This document shows, piece after piece, positions 47,679-59,800 of a stretch of DNA of 64,000 nucleotides. The position numbers and the translations under genes are program-made. The stretch is from the NCBI RefSeq assembly GCF_964204645.1, contig NC_134031.1, forward strand, positions 1,674,001-1,738,000. The letters run 5' to 3'. The DNA is from Tubulanus polymorphus. Taxonomy: Eukaryota > Nemertea > Palaeonemertea > Tubulaniformes > Tubulanidae. Position 1 is the stretch's first letter. Every line of letters starts with the position of its first letter. The notes under the pieces were generated by a model. It was not told where the DNA came from, did not search any database, and worked only from the letters and a program-made list of their open reading frames with translations.

Positions 47679-50280
47679 TCATAAAATCTGCAGCCGAATG
47701 GATTGACGGTTTATAACATCTTCAGGCATACAGAATACTGGATTCACTGCTTTTATTCCTGAATATCCGAGTAATGATAATCCAGTTATACCGAACAATG
47801 TATGAAACGGATCAACCTAAAATCAACGTAGAAAATCAGTTAGCGATTGACTTCAGAATACGGTAAAAGCCCTGTTTAATGCCACTGTTGGGACAGAGGA
47901 ATAACATCGCATTGTTAAATACCATTGAATCTGAGTTAGATTGAGTAGATTTGTTCATCCCTGAAAAATGTAGGCGTTAAAACGGATGGCGTTGACTGTA
48001 CTAAGAATTAATCTATAGCCTGGAACCTGAATTATTTCAATACTTTATCACCATTCTTCTAATTTTTGATCGTCCACACTTCACACGTGTTTAGGACTTC
48101 ATCAGTGACATTTTTAATTGAAAATGAACTACAAACACCACACATTAGACATTTTATCAGCAACCTTTCAAAAACTTATCGTCATGATGGTGAGTGTGTG
48201 AAGGAATGGTTCAGGGTTACAGATTGATACTTGTATTAGGAGGAACTGAATTTTTTGAAATAGTTTACTGACCATATCACCCGGTCTGTCGGCAAATCCA
48301 CCGGTTTCATCATCTTGACACGCTAATATAAACTTGATCAGTTTATCTTTATCGATCCAGTGAATTCGACCGATTATTTTCAACGACGCTAAAACCCACC
48401 ACGAATAGCAGACGTCCGGTAATTTTTCAGGTCGCCCTGAGAAAATAAATCAATATGAATTACATCGAAATCTGTCGAGGAATGCGAGGCTTACTGTTTA
48501 TGATTTCAAATTTGGAGCGAGTTAAACTTGATGTACGAGATCTTACCATTCAGTCCCCCTGACGGAAGCTGCCTTTCACATAACCACCAGCCTAACATAT
48601 CCACATTTACTAAATCCAGTCGACCAAGAATGGACAGTAACCCTATGCAACAGTATATCTGAAATATATGGTCCAACGTTTATGAATGAAGGAAAAACCC
48701 AAAATCATGAAGAAAACCTAAAAGAGTAGTAATTCTATGAGTAATTCTATTTTTTATAAATATTTCATTTTCAAACCTCAGAATTGTGTTGAAAATGGCT
48801 GAAGCATCCATACTTATTTCAGCAAATTTGTGGATATGATCTTCAATTATAGACAGTCACTCATCTATGGAATATCTGATGATATTGTAGAATTCAGGTA
48901 TGGAGGAATTTATTGATTACCTGTCCGGAATGTGATTCACTACCAGGTCTACAACCAAACCCTCCGTCGTAATTCATACAGGATACGACAAACTCAACAG
49001 CTTTAACTGTGTTAATAGCATCGAGTCTATTCTGAAAATCATAATATCATCAATCAGATTTTGTCACAATATAGAATAGATTATGAACATGATTAAATCT
49101 ACTTACTAATAACGATAAACACGCGACTGCACAAAAACTAAATCTGGTATCAATTTCCCCTGAAAACGAACACAAAATCAATCACAAAAAGTCTATGATT
49201 AGAAAAGCTGAATCTTGATTGAATTTTTACCCCATTTGTCGCCCATAAAACTGCCGTCATTTTGTTGTAAACGACTAATGAAATTTACAACTCCATCGAC
49301 ATCGATGCAATCACACGCGTCGTACAAAGTTAAAATCTGAAAATCAAATAGAGTTCATGAGGTCACAGAAACATGTGTCTTCCACAATTAGTGCGAATCA
49401 GTTCATTCCAGTCGCAGTGAGTTATTAACTCCGAGTCAAATTTTAACTCACATCTGTGGAACTGGGTTCAGAGTTAACTCTTTAACTCACAACTGTGGAA
49501 CTGGATTCAGAGTTAACTCTTTAACTCACAACTGTGGAACTGGGTTCAGAGTTAACTCTTTAACTCACAACTGTGGAACTGGGTTCAGAGTTAACTCTTT
49601 AACTCACAACTGTGGAACTGGACCCTGTATAAGAGATTTTCTTCAACATTGTGCATATTCTATATCGATTCCTCCATTTGATTTTGAAAGATACCTGAAT
49701 AGCGCTGAGTGTATAGAGTAAATGAGGGTCATGTCCTATACTAGCACCGATTCCACCGCATTCGTGTTGACATCGTTTTATAAACGATAAAACTTCATCT
49801 TTATTCATTCGATGAAGTTGATTCATCAAATCCATTACCGTTAAACCCCAATACATTCCACTCATTCTTAAATATTCCGTCATCACATATTCCTAAAACA
49901 ACAACAACAACAAAAACATAGCATTTCATTCAAAAATTCACACGATCATTAGAAATATATATGCAAGTCATTTGAGATTTGAAAGTTTTGAGGAGAGGTT
50001 TATCTGTCTGTCTGTGGTTGTTTCACGTTGGTCCAAACCACTTTGGAATAAGCCCATCTGATTACAAAAGCTAACTATCAATGATTTAGGTGTAACTAAC
50101 TAGTTTGACTTTTTTGGGACAACATTATAGGCCTACTCACATACTCATGACAAGAAGGTTATAATTTATACTCACATAATCATTAGTTTTAGCGCCGTAT
50201 TCAGCTATATAATCAGCATGTTTATCAAGCAGTAAACTGTTCACATTATCGGGTATTTTTACATCCTTCATTGGTGTACC
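47679..50280 (-). CDS. RABGGTB: Rab geranylgeranyltransferase beta subunit
   Basis: Eight exons: 50176-50280, 49695-49892, 49231-49336, 49107-49159, 48921-49031, 48547-48658, 48273-48436, 47679-47816 (TGA 47679-47681), giving 328 residues after the initiator (human 331). The first exon reads [13 protein letters not shown], matching human MGTPQKDV, where the initiator Met is on a separate exon. I could not place that Met exon confidently: the only ATG-GT on the minus strand nearby is at 50511-50515 with a mediocre GTATTT donor. The internal ATG (MKDVKI) is an alternative start. Prenyltransferase repeats are clear ([52 protein letters not shown]). Zinc ligands are present in LPDVCYSWW and DPFHTLFG. 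With the alpha subunit and REP it prenylates Rab GTPases. Confidence 0.93.
49445..49626. repeat. 39-base tandem repeat made from a family A arm
   Basis: About 4.7 copies of a 39-base unit starting AACTCACAACTGTGGAACTG. The unit is the same sequence as the arm of the foldback element at 16068-16169. It lies in a RABGGTB intron. Confidence 0.9.
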
Positions 50281-50583
50281 CTAAAAACCATATCAACAAT
50301 TTTGAAAAATATTGATTAAATGAGTTGACAAAGTGAAAATTGAAGGCCAGGGTCAGGGAAACTGGGCAGGGCCTCCCCCAGAATTGTCAGAAATAGAAGA
50401 TATTTCAGCATTAACCTCTTATTTGAATCGATAGTTTTCAACATAAACATCATCAAAAGAGAAAGAAATGAATCGGAAATTTGTGAAGTATCTGTAAATA
50501 AGTTAAAAATACCATAATTGCTCCTGTAAACTTCACAATTCAATCCAATTTGTTGAAATAGTTCGGTGTTTGGCTCCATCCAA

Positions 50584-50856
50584 CATTTCCCGACTCTGGA
50601 TACAAGCTGGTTAGGTCAGTAGATGGCGCTGATTGAGCTAGGGTTAGGGTTTCGATTAGTGAGCCATCCACAATCGGCAATCCATAGTCGGGAAATCTCT
50701 GGACTCCCAGAGTGACGTCATCAGGGAGGATTCCCCACTTCAGAGTGACGTCAATCAGCGAGGATTTCGGGCGACGCGTTAATGGTGTATTTTACTGGTG
50801 CGACTGGTTGATAATTAAACGCGTTTCACTGGTCGAATTAAGCGTCACCTGAGTTT
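50584..50856. promoter_or_regulatory. Shared RABGGTB/CSNK2B promoter with two CRE sites
   Basis: Two full palindromic TGACGTCA sites lie at 50713-50720 and 50746-50753 inside a partly duplicated block (CAGAGTGACGTCATCAGGGA and CAGAGTGACGTCAATCAGCG). They lie between the divergent RABGGTB and CSNK2B genes, and CREB/ATF factors bind this palindrome. Human CSNK2B also has a CpG-type promoter without TATA. Confidence 0.55.
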
Positions 50857-53800
50857 ATGGTCACGTCTAATAGAAGTATCCAGGTAGGAAAATCAATATT
50901 CAGCAGTTAATCGATGATATACGATCGTTAAATCAGTAATCCGAACGGTTTTAGATCGAAGTGTAGTCTGTCATTAATCCTTTCACTTTTTAAAGATTAA
51001 CGCAATTTCACGAGTCTCGTATCAAATATTTCACCTTCTAAACGTTTTCACAAACCTGTAACTAGCGCCAAGTTACTTGAGGTTTATAAGTATTGAAAGA
51101 GTGAGGTTTTTTGTTATTCTTTTTTGCGTGTGGTGGACGCGGTTTGGAAGTGGTGTTCACAATTCTATCCAAAATATAGGCCTGAACTCGGCAGTCTTTC
51201 ATACTCCCCTCATACTTCCCCGTTCCTCCTGTCGTGCTCGGCTTTCCTGACTCCTCAAACCAGTTCTCACTCCCCTTGCTCCTCCCCCTCCCTCCAGCTC
51301 CCCTTGTACCACATCAATAATCAGTCATCAGGATAATATGTATTGTAATTATAGGTGTGTAATAGATAATCATTTATTGAACTCTGCTCTTAAGAAGAAT
51401 CAGCTCTGACACAATAAACATGTATTTACTAATTATCAGAGGAAGGGAATAAGCTGTGTATTCACTCGCATATAGGTTCAATATCATTGTCTAATATCAG
51501 ATCTGTGTCTTATTAAATCACTGCGAGACTTCCTTCCATCATCATCGCCAGACGCGTCCGTCTATCAGTTCGTCTTAAACGGGATTATCTCGGCGGATTA
51601 AAATAATCGATATAAAGAGATGTTAGTCGGATTAACTTTGAGTAATAAATATCGCGAACCGGGTTTGAGAAATGCCGACGCGAAGTTACTCAATAAATTA
51701 CCGACGAATATGAATCGTAACAAAGATAATCGTAAATTTGATCGGACGATGACGAATCAAAAACAAGCTCGTAAATTACCGCCGTTATTTTTTAGCGGTA
51801 AATCGAAAGTCGGTCACATAACTCAGTAAGTTTAGCGGTACAAGTTTAAACAGTTTTAGCTCTATTATTTTGGGTGGATGAACTTAAAAGTCAGATTAAC
51901 GAGAATTCTGAATTGGAACATAATATTTTACATAACCGCATACGTTTGGACATATGTATAAATGGAAGCATGTAATATCCTGTAAACATCAAAATCTAGA
52001 TTAAATTGGTTTGAGTTTATTTCTGCATTTAAGTTGATGTCGTTAGTTTGGGTCTTACTGTTCAGGCTTCATTAATTAGGTTTAAATACATTGTTCAACA
52101 ATTTGTTGTAAATCCATTGGTTTTGCTTTAGTGTCTCTATGACCCAAAACGTGCTGATCATATGTGATTAGTTCAGGTGTTTGACAGTCTTTATAGAAAC
52201 ACTCTTGTCCAGCATTTATGAAATTAGCCTGTCTTGTTACTACTGGTTGGTAACTAAGGTAATTTGGAGTACCTCAGACATAATTCATAAAAAGATGATG
52301 ACCGTAAAGAATTATTTCATGTCCAATGCTATATTGGATTTTTAGTAGTTTTAATTAAGTGCAACCACCGTTTGACCGCTGTATTGAGCCTTAGTTCATG
52401 AACTCAAGCCGATGAAACTCGTTCAGATAATCTTGTATTTTCTCGCTTTTATTTCAGAACTTGTTACAGACTTTATAAAGAAGAGATGAGCAGCTCGGAG
52501 GAAGTATCGTGGATCTCGTGGTTCTGCGGTTTACGCGGAAATGAGTTCTTTTGTGAGGTAGGAAATTCTATAATCGGCGTCTCTAGTCCTGTGTATAGTG
52601 AGATTAATTGATCTATCGATTGCTGTATTGATTTCACACGATGCACACAGTAATTAATAATGATGTTGATTTTGTATTATTTCTAGGTCGATGAAGATTA
52701 TATACAGGACAAGTTTAATTTAACGGGTTTAAATGAACAAGTTCCTCATTACAGACAAGCATTAGATATGATTTTAGATTTAGAACCAGGTAAGTTAGCA
52801 GAGAACCATTTAAGTTTTTAGCCGAATAGCCCATACACTTAGACATGGAGAATAGACTATAAAAACCCACTAGACAAACCTTGCCTTATTCCAACACAGT
52901 TGACTCGGAATTAACGCTGATAAAACAAAATTATTTTTGTAACTTGATAATGTATTTTCATATCCTCTACTCAAACTTGGCTTATATCGGACCAATTTTC
53001 TACCAGTTCATCCGAGGATTACAGTGCAAATATAGAATATTAAAACCAAATTTATATCAACAACTAAAATTAAAGATTTCATAAAAACAACATTTCGGAC
53101 TCACACCTGACGTTGGTCTCTAGAGAGAGTCCGGACTCTGAGCATTTTGATTCTCGATAGATTGATATCTTTTAGAAACTTCACCGTTTTCACCAATTAC
53201 TAGAACTCTACAAAATTGAACAATTTCAGATGATGAATTAGAAGATAATCCTAATCAAAGTGATCTAATTGAGCAAGCGGCTGAAATGTTGTACGGTTTA
53301 ATACACGCTAGATACATCATGACTAATAGAGGCATAGCTCAAATGGTAAGTTATTATTTCTTGCCTAAGTAGAGAAGATTCGTAGAGTAGCGGCGTTAAC
53401 CGGATTTAGAATAAATAACAAGACGAGTAGTACTACATAGGTTAACTATTTAACTAACGCGCTTTCGCTACTAATGTATAGAAGTTTTATCAATCATTCA
53501 CCTGATGAAGTTTCTATATACTAGTAGCGAAAGCTTATGTGTCAAATAAATAGTTAACCTATATAGTTCTACTTGTCTAGTTATTTGCCTGAGTAAAGTT
53601 AGGCATCGTGATTACTCTTTCTTCGATAAACATTAGCGAAATGTTGATTTATTTTCTGCAGATAGAGAAATGGCAACAAGGTGATTTCGGTTACTGTCCT
53701 CGAGTTTATTGTGAAAATCAAATGACGCTGCCCATAGGTAAGACTGGGAAAGAGTCCGCGCTGTTTGTATTGAGTATTTTATAGATTCTGAAGAGTGCTT

Positions 53801-56800
53801 TCTTTGGAATAAGTAAGGATCGGCCCTGATTAACCCTTTCAGTGCATCTACACCGCAGTGCGGTGTATAAATCAGTGATGGATTTTGTTCAACGTATTAG
53901 GATGGAATTACTCAAAATTTTTGAAATTATCTCCAGCACTATAGGGTATTAATAAGTCAGCACTGAAAGAGTTAATGATTACTTATCGAGTAAAATCCTG
54001 ACAGTGCTGAAAAAAGCTGCATGTATTTGGAATCAACCAGGGCGGCCGCTTGCCAGGAAATCAGGGAATAGTCAAGGAATTTTGTAAAATGGCTAAAAAT
54101 CAGGGGTAGGGAAATTTGTTGAGATGGCTACATCACCCATAGAATCAATCAGTTTCCATCTATGTTTTATGTGTCTGTGTTAATTGATTGGATTCTTTAC
54201 AGATCTAGTCAGGGAAAAAATGTTTATGTCAGGGAATAGTCAGGGGAAAAAAGTCAAATAACCTAACACAATCACAGGATATTTCTACTGACAAATTCAA
54301 TGTTTTTCTATAATGTTTCCGATGGTTCATTATATCCAATGTGAAATTATAATTGTCCTATTTCAATTGAGACGAAATTCATGTTTTGTCACCGATAAAT
54401 TTGAAATTAGATTTCTACAGGTAAATTTATGATTGGCTACTCAGGATATTTCTACTGACCAATTCGATGTTTTGCTATAACGTAGGTTTATCTGATGTCC
54501 CCGGTGAAGCGATGGTAAAACTCTACTGTCCGCGGTGTCAGGATGTTTATACGCCGAAATCGACGCGACATCACCACACGGACGGCGCGTATTTCGGCAC
54601 TGGTTTTCCTCACATGTTGTTCATGGTTCATCCCGAATACCGACCGAAGCGTCCTAATAATAATTTCGTTCCAAGGTATGTGTTCAGTTTATCGGCATTT
54701 TATCGTCGCCCGAAACCGTGGATTGATTTCATAGACTGAGTATCGGTCATTCAATTGAAACACCTTAAAAATATCAAAACCTCCGCTGACCCTAAATCTG
54801 TTCGGAAACTGATACCCAGTCTATGAAACCCCTAGCCCCTCCTGGTGTTCAGTATTTGAAACGCTGTGAATCAGTAAGACCCTTCATGCTGGCTAAAATG
54901 CGTCTTGCGTCTAGAATGGCCTTAAATGCTTGTTTGATGCAAAGTCAATTCTGGCTGTAATGAGTATGAAGTCTTGGATTACGTATTGCGTGGAATACTT
55001 CATCTAAAAGAATGAACTGCTCTATTATAGCGATATATATCTAATCATCTTTGAGTTCAATTGATGTTCGTTGAATTCAAATTTCACCATTTTCTGAAGC
55101 ATTTCTGCTGTTACATCTATTGTTTCGAGTTTATTTATTTTCGCTGTTGTTTTTTGTCTGTGAATTTGATTTGAAAAATGCATGAATTCCGATCTATTTC
55201 GCAACTAGTGAAGTTTCTACTTTGTTTGTTTTATTCGATGTTGTTGTTTTTATATTGATTTGTCATCGATCTCTGATCTCACTTCGGCACGATTTCAAAA
55301 CTACGCAATCTCTTCAGTCGCACGAGCGTCTTCTACCCTTCACCGGACCAACTCATCAACTATCTATAATATTCATGGAACGATATTTTGTTTTTCCTCA
55401 CTAGCCCGAGACGACCTGGCTAGCGAGCATGTGGTTTTATCTCGTACAGTCAAATTCGCATAAGTCGTCATAAAAATTGGAATGATCATTATGTTGGTGA
55501 CTTATTTGATTCACGATAAAGACTTGAATTCACTACAGTGAAACCTCATTCCCTCATTCAGGGGCCGACTAAGAAATGAAAAGGGCGTGTATACTGAAAA
55601 AAGGCAAGCTAAGTATCCACGCAGCCAAAACAATGTTCGAGAAAATTTTGAAATTTAAGTGCATTTTGCATACAGTTTCTAGACACTTGAGGGACTTTAA
55701 GATTAGTGTTTCGTTCCAGACTGCTGGACCCAGTTTCAATTGAGAGGAAATTCAAGTTTTGTCACTGATAAATCGTTATTACGAGGTTCCGCTGTTAATT
55801 GAATTGGAAAAGCGAGTTTTGACACACAAAAAAAGAGAAAATTTCTGTGACGATTTATCATTGAGTTTCAGTGTACATTATTTGCTGTATTTATTTCAGG
55901 AGATTGAGAGATATTTGACGTTGTTTTCAGTTGTAGATGTGAAACCACTATCACTTACTATTGTGTTTTTAATAACTGCATGTATGAGTTATTGTCAAGC
56001 TGCAACCCATGTTTTCAACAACAACAAAAATACTCAATATCTTCATCAACTTTCGGTTGAATGAGATTTCAAATATTATTCGAACAGGCATTGATTCTTG
56101 TAACTTGAATTTTGCCATATTTTGTCGCTACACACAAAATGTAATGCATCCATGTATGAATGAATGATGGTGTAATCCACGACCCTCTCCCTCACCCCAC
56201 ACCTCACCGAGTGTGATAGAGTTCCCACTACGCTCACAGTACAGTTCACGTCCCTCTCCACGCACAAATCTTGTCATTACTCCTTTCAAAATGTGCTCAT
56301 GCTTGCTTCATTCCAAACCCTAAATTCGTTCTTCACTGCTGCAGTTAACGAGCAGAACTCCCGATAGTAGTTTTTGTCGGCACTCTTCGCGCCGATATAT
56401 TGGATTTTATCCCATGCCTCAAGATGTTGTATGTTGCCCTGTAAAACCGAATAACAAAAAACTGAAAACGTGTTATAAACCCAAATGACTAGTGTCTCCA
56501 TCTATATGTGTAAACCTAAATGACAAGCGTCGCCCTCTAAATGTGTAAACCTAAATGACAAGCGTCGCCCTCTAAATGTGTAAACCTAAATGACGAGTGT
56601 CGCCCAGTTTTCACCAAATTCTCTTAAACTTTTACATTTATTTTATGTGTTGTGAACCTCTTTCCACAAATTTTCCCATAATTGTTTTTATTCAGTGATT
56701 TAAGTTTATAGATGTTTTACTCGCTCCGAACGAAGTACGTACGTACGGTGTAGCGTGAGGGAACCCGATTGAACAGTACGGTGTAGCATTATGCTTCATC

Positions 56801-59800
56801 GGATGAACAATTCACAACATTACAGAATAAAAGAAGTAGATATATCGCTACTAAGCGCACGCTTATTTCTGAATCCATGTGATTCACGCTAGCTAACTCT
56901 AGTCACACGGATATAGTTAGTGATTATTAGTGCAGAACTCATTTTAGTCGATATCGTTACAAAATTAGACAAAAATTTAATAAACGTAGAAGAATGATCG
57001 AAAAGCTAGAAGCTTGCTGCTTTATCCAGTAATTCACGCCCGTCTTTTCTTCATTCTACTTCTAGGCTTTACGGCTTCAAGATACATCCCCTTGCATATC
57101 AACTACAATGTCAGGCAGCGGCTAACTTCAAAATGCCCGTCCGAGGGCTCAGCTATAGTAATGGAAAACGGTAGACACACATCGTCGTTATAGAACATGG
57201 GTTGTAGCTTGAGTCACGTGTAATATTGTTTATTTTAATTCTCTCTACTCTCGACCGTCGACGCCATGACGACTACTCTCCAGAACTCCACCGCGATACG
57301 TTCGTTTCACGCTGCGATAATCTCGGGGTACCGGCACTCCAGCTATCCCGTCAGATGGCGCCACTAGCATATCTAAGTACTTCATTGAAATTTGTTCGTT
57401 ATTGATTTACTTCAGTAAGTTCAGTCGTTCAATCCAAAAAATTAGGCAAATCCGGATTCATCTGAAGAGTTCATATGTGGCTCCATCTTTTACGTCACAT
57501 ATGAATTGGAAAAATTATCATTAGATACTAATTAAGTGAACGAAGAAATTCTCTGTTGTATTGTATACTAGTGCCACCTGGTGGATTCTGGTGTGAATTG
57601 TGCTTGTGCCGCAGCAGCATTGCCGGTACTCAATGATTCTCGCGATTAAATCTACCTGTTATTGTTGCTATTGGTTGCGATACTCCGATATAAAGCATCT
57701 GTTGAATGAGAGTGTTAGCAACATTGCGGTGATTTGCGTCTCATAGCTGTTGCTATCGGTTATGGTTTTCTGGTTCTACAGAGCCGCGCCTGGAGGGACT
57801 ACAGCTTTGTGGATCAGAGAAATAATGTGTCGATCGTGATATTATTTTACCCAAAATAAGTAATTATTCTCAATACATACCCCCCAGTCCAGGTTACTGT
57901 ACCCCAAATATAACCATCTCAGTATGTCTGGTAATACCTCCTGTATATCCAGGTGTGTCTGGTAATAAATACCTCCATCATCTCTGGGTATGTCTGGCAA
58001 TACCTCGATTATCTCTCGGTATAGCCTATACCGAAGTGTGTCTGGGTACTTCCAGGTCTGTCTGGGAATACCCTAGGCATGTCTGGGTGTATATACCCCA
58101 GTATGTCGGGGATTACCCCAGTATATCTGGATATGTTGTTCTTACGCTGCATTTGATTCTGTATAGACATTTGCTTATGTAATCACTTGCTGTGTCATCA
58201 TTTGTGAAAAAGAAAATGTGATTAGTAAACAAGCGACTTAATAAATCGGGCGTTAGCCCAGTTGTGAGTTAAATTTGATGAAAAATCTACAATAGAAATT
58301 GTGTTGAAAATATTCGTAGAAAATGATGGTGTCTGTAGGATTTTTCACGTGAAAATCAAACTATAGAAAAAAGTTTATCGTATTGATTTGACAAAAATGA
58401 AATGAATTTTAACTTTTGTAAGTGATTGAACATGTAGAAGATTTAACCCTTTCAGTGTGTAAATGCCGCTCTGCGATGTATTGTCCATCCGCCCTATATT
58501 ACGCCTACCCCGGAGTGCGGTGTATTTGTGTAATTATCGATTAGTAAAATCTCTATTGAAAGGTGGTAGCACCTGTCAAACATTGTAAATATTAGCAACT
58601 AATGATACACCGCACCACGGGGTATACGCAATATAGTTGCATGCGTGTTATACACCGCGCTGCGGGGTAGATAGAATATAGCGATAAGCCGGTTGGTTAT
58701 TCATCAACTGGGGTGGAATTTTCCAAAATTTTGAAATTATCTCTAGGACTAAGAGAAACATTAGTATTACCTTATAAAAAAGTTAACGTAGCGCTGAAAG
58801 GGTTAATAATCTATGAATAAGAAAAAATGTGTAATGTTAAATCGTACATTTTGTGTGTTTTGTAATGTTTTCATTGTTATTATATTTGACTGTAAGCGTA
58901 GATTCATTTTTCTATTATTTAACTCCACACGAGTCACATGTTCCTCCCGGCTTTTATTATCAGGGAATTTAAGACTTTCATCTGCGGAGAAAGATCTCAT
59001 CGTAAAAAATCTATAGATTTAATATAGTTTACTGGGGCCGGTTAGAAGTCAAATTGTTGGTTTAATTGCTATAAGATCGGCCCATCGTGGTTACTGAGTT
59101 TTTACCCTCTAATGAATTGATGTCGAAATGTTTTAACAATAAAATTATAATGAAAGTAATGAAATGATATTTTCTCTGTAAATAATTAAATTTATTGTTA
59201 TTATTAGTAGTATTTTCTCTTGTAAGATATCTCATTTGATTAGATTAATCGAGTTAATGTATTGAATTAAAACACTATAGAAATTGAATCCTGGAAGAAA
59301 AAGGGTTGGGGGGTGTGGGCTGTGGGGTGGGGTGAGGAAAAGGTGAAAAGTACAGCAGAAGTAAAACAGAATCTGAGTTCTTACCTTGATTTTAAGCAGT
59401 TTTGATAAACTGTGTCGATCCCTTCGACTTATTGGCAGCAGAATTGAAGATATTTCAAATTCAAGTCTAATTCAACAACTAGACTAAAGCCATTAGGAAT
59501 GATTGTTTTTTTTTTCTTTGAGCTGAACACAATGCTCATTGATGAATTGAAATGTTAAGTTTCCTATCATTCATTTAGTCTCTTCTATGTTGTACATTAT
59601 TGTTCATGTACGTCGCGGTAGATATAAACATGGACCCTTAACATGGACCCTGGTCCGTGATATTAAGAAGCATTATAATATTATAAGTATAATATATATA
59701 TAGAAATATATATGTTAATCTATATATTCAGATTTCTTAAATAAATTCTTGTATGTACAGAAAAAATCTATAAACGTTAGTATTTTGTATCGACAAATTG

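Noticed and set aside
50316-50579. Minus-strand frame starting MEPNTELFQQ as the RABGGTB start
   Set aside because: Its frame does not match the GTPMKDV exon when spliced, and the only ATG-GT donor in it is weak.
55759-56064. 101-codon plus-strand frame in the CSNK2B region
   Set aside because: No acceptor or donor fits the CSNK2B phase and no family resemblance; probably intronic.
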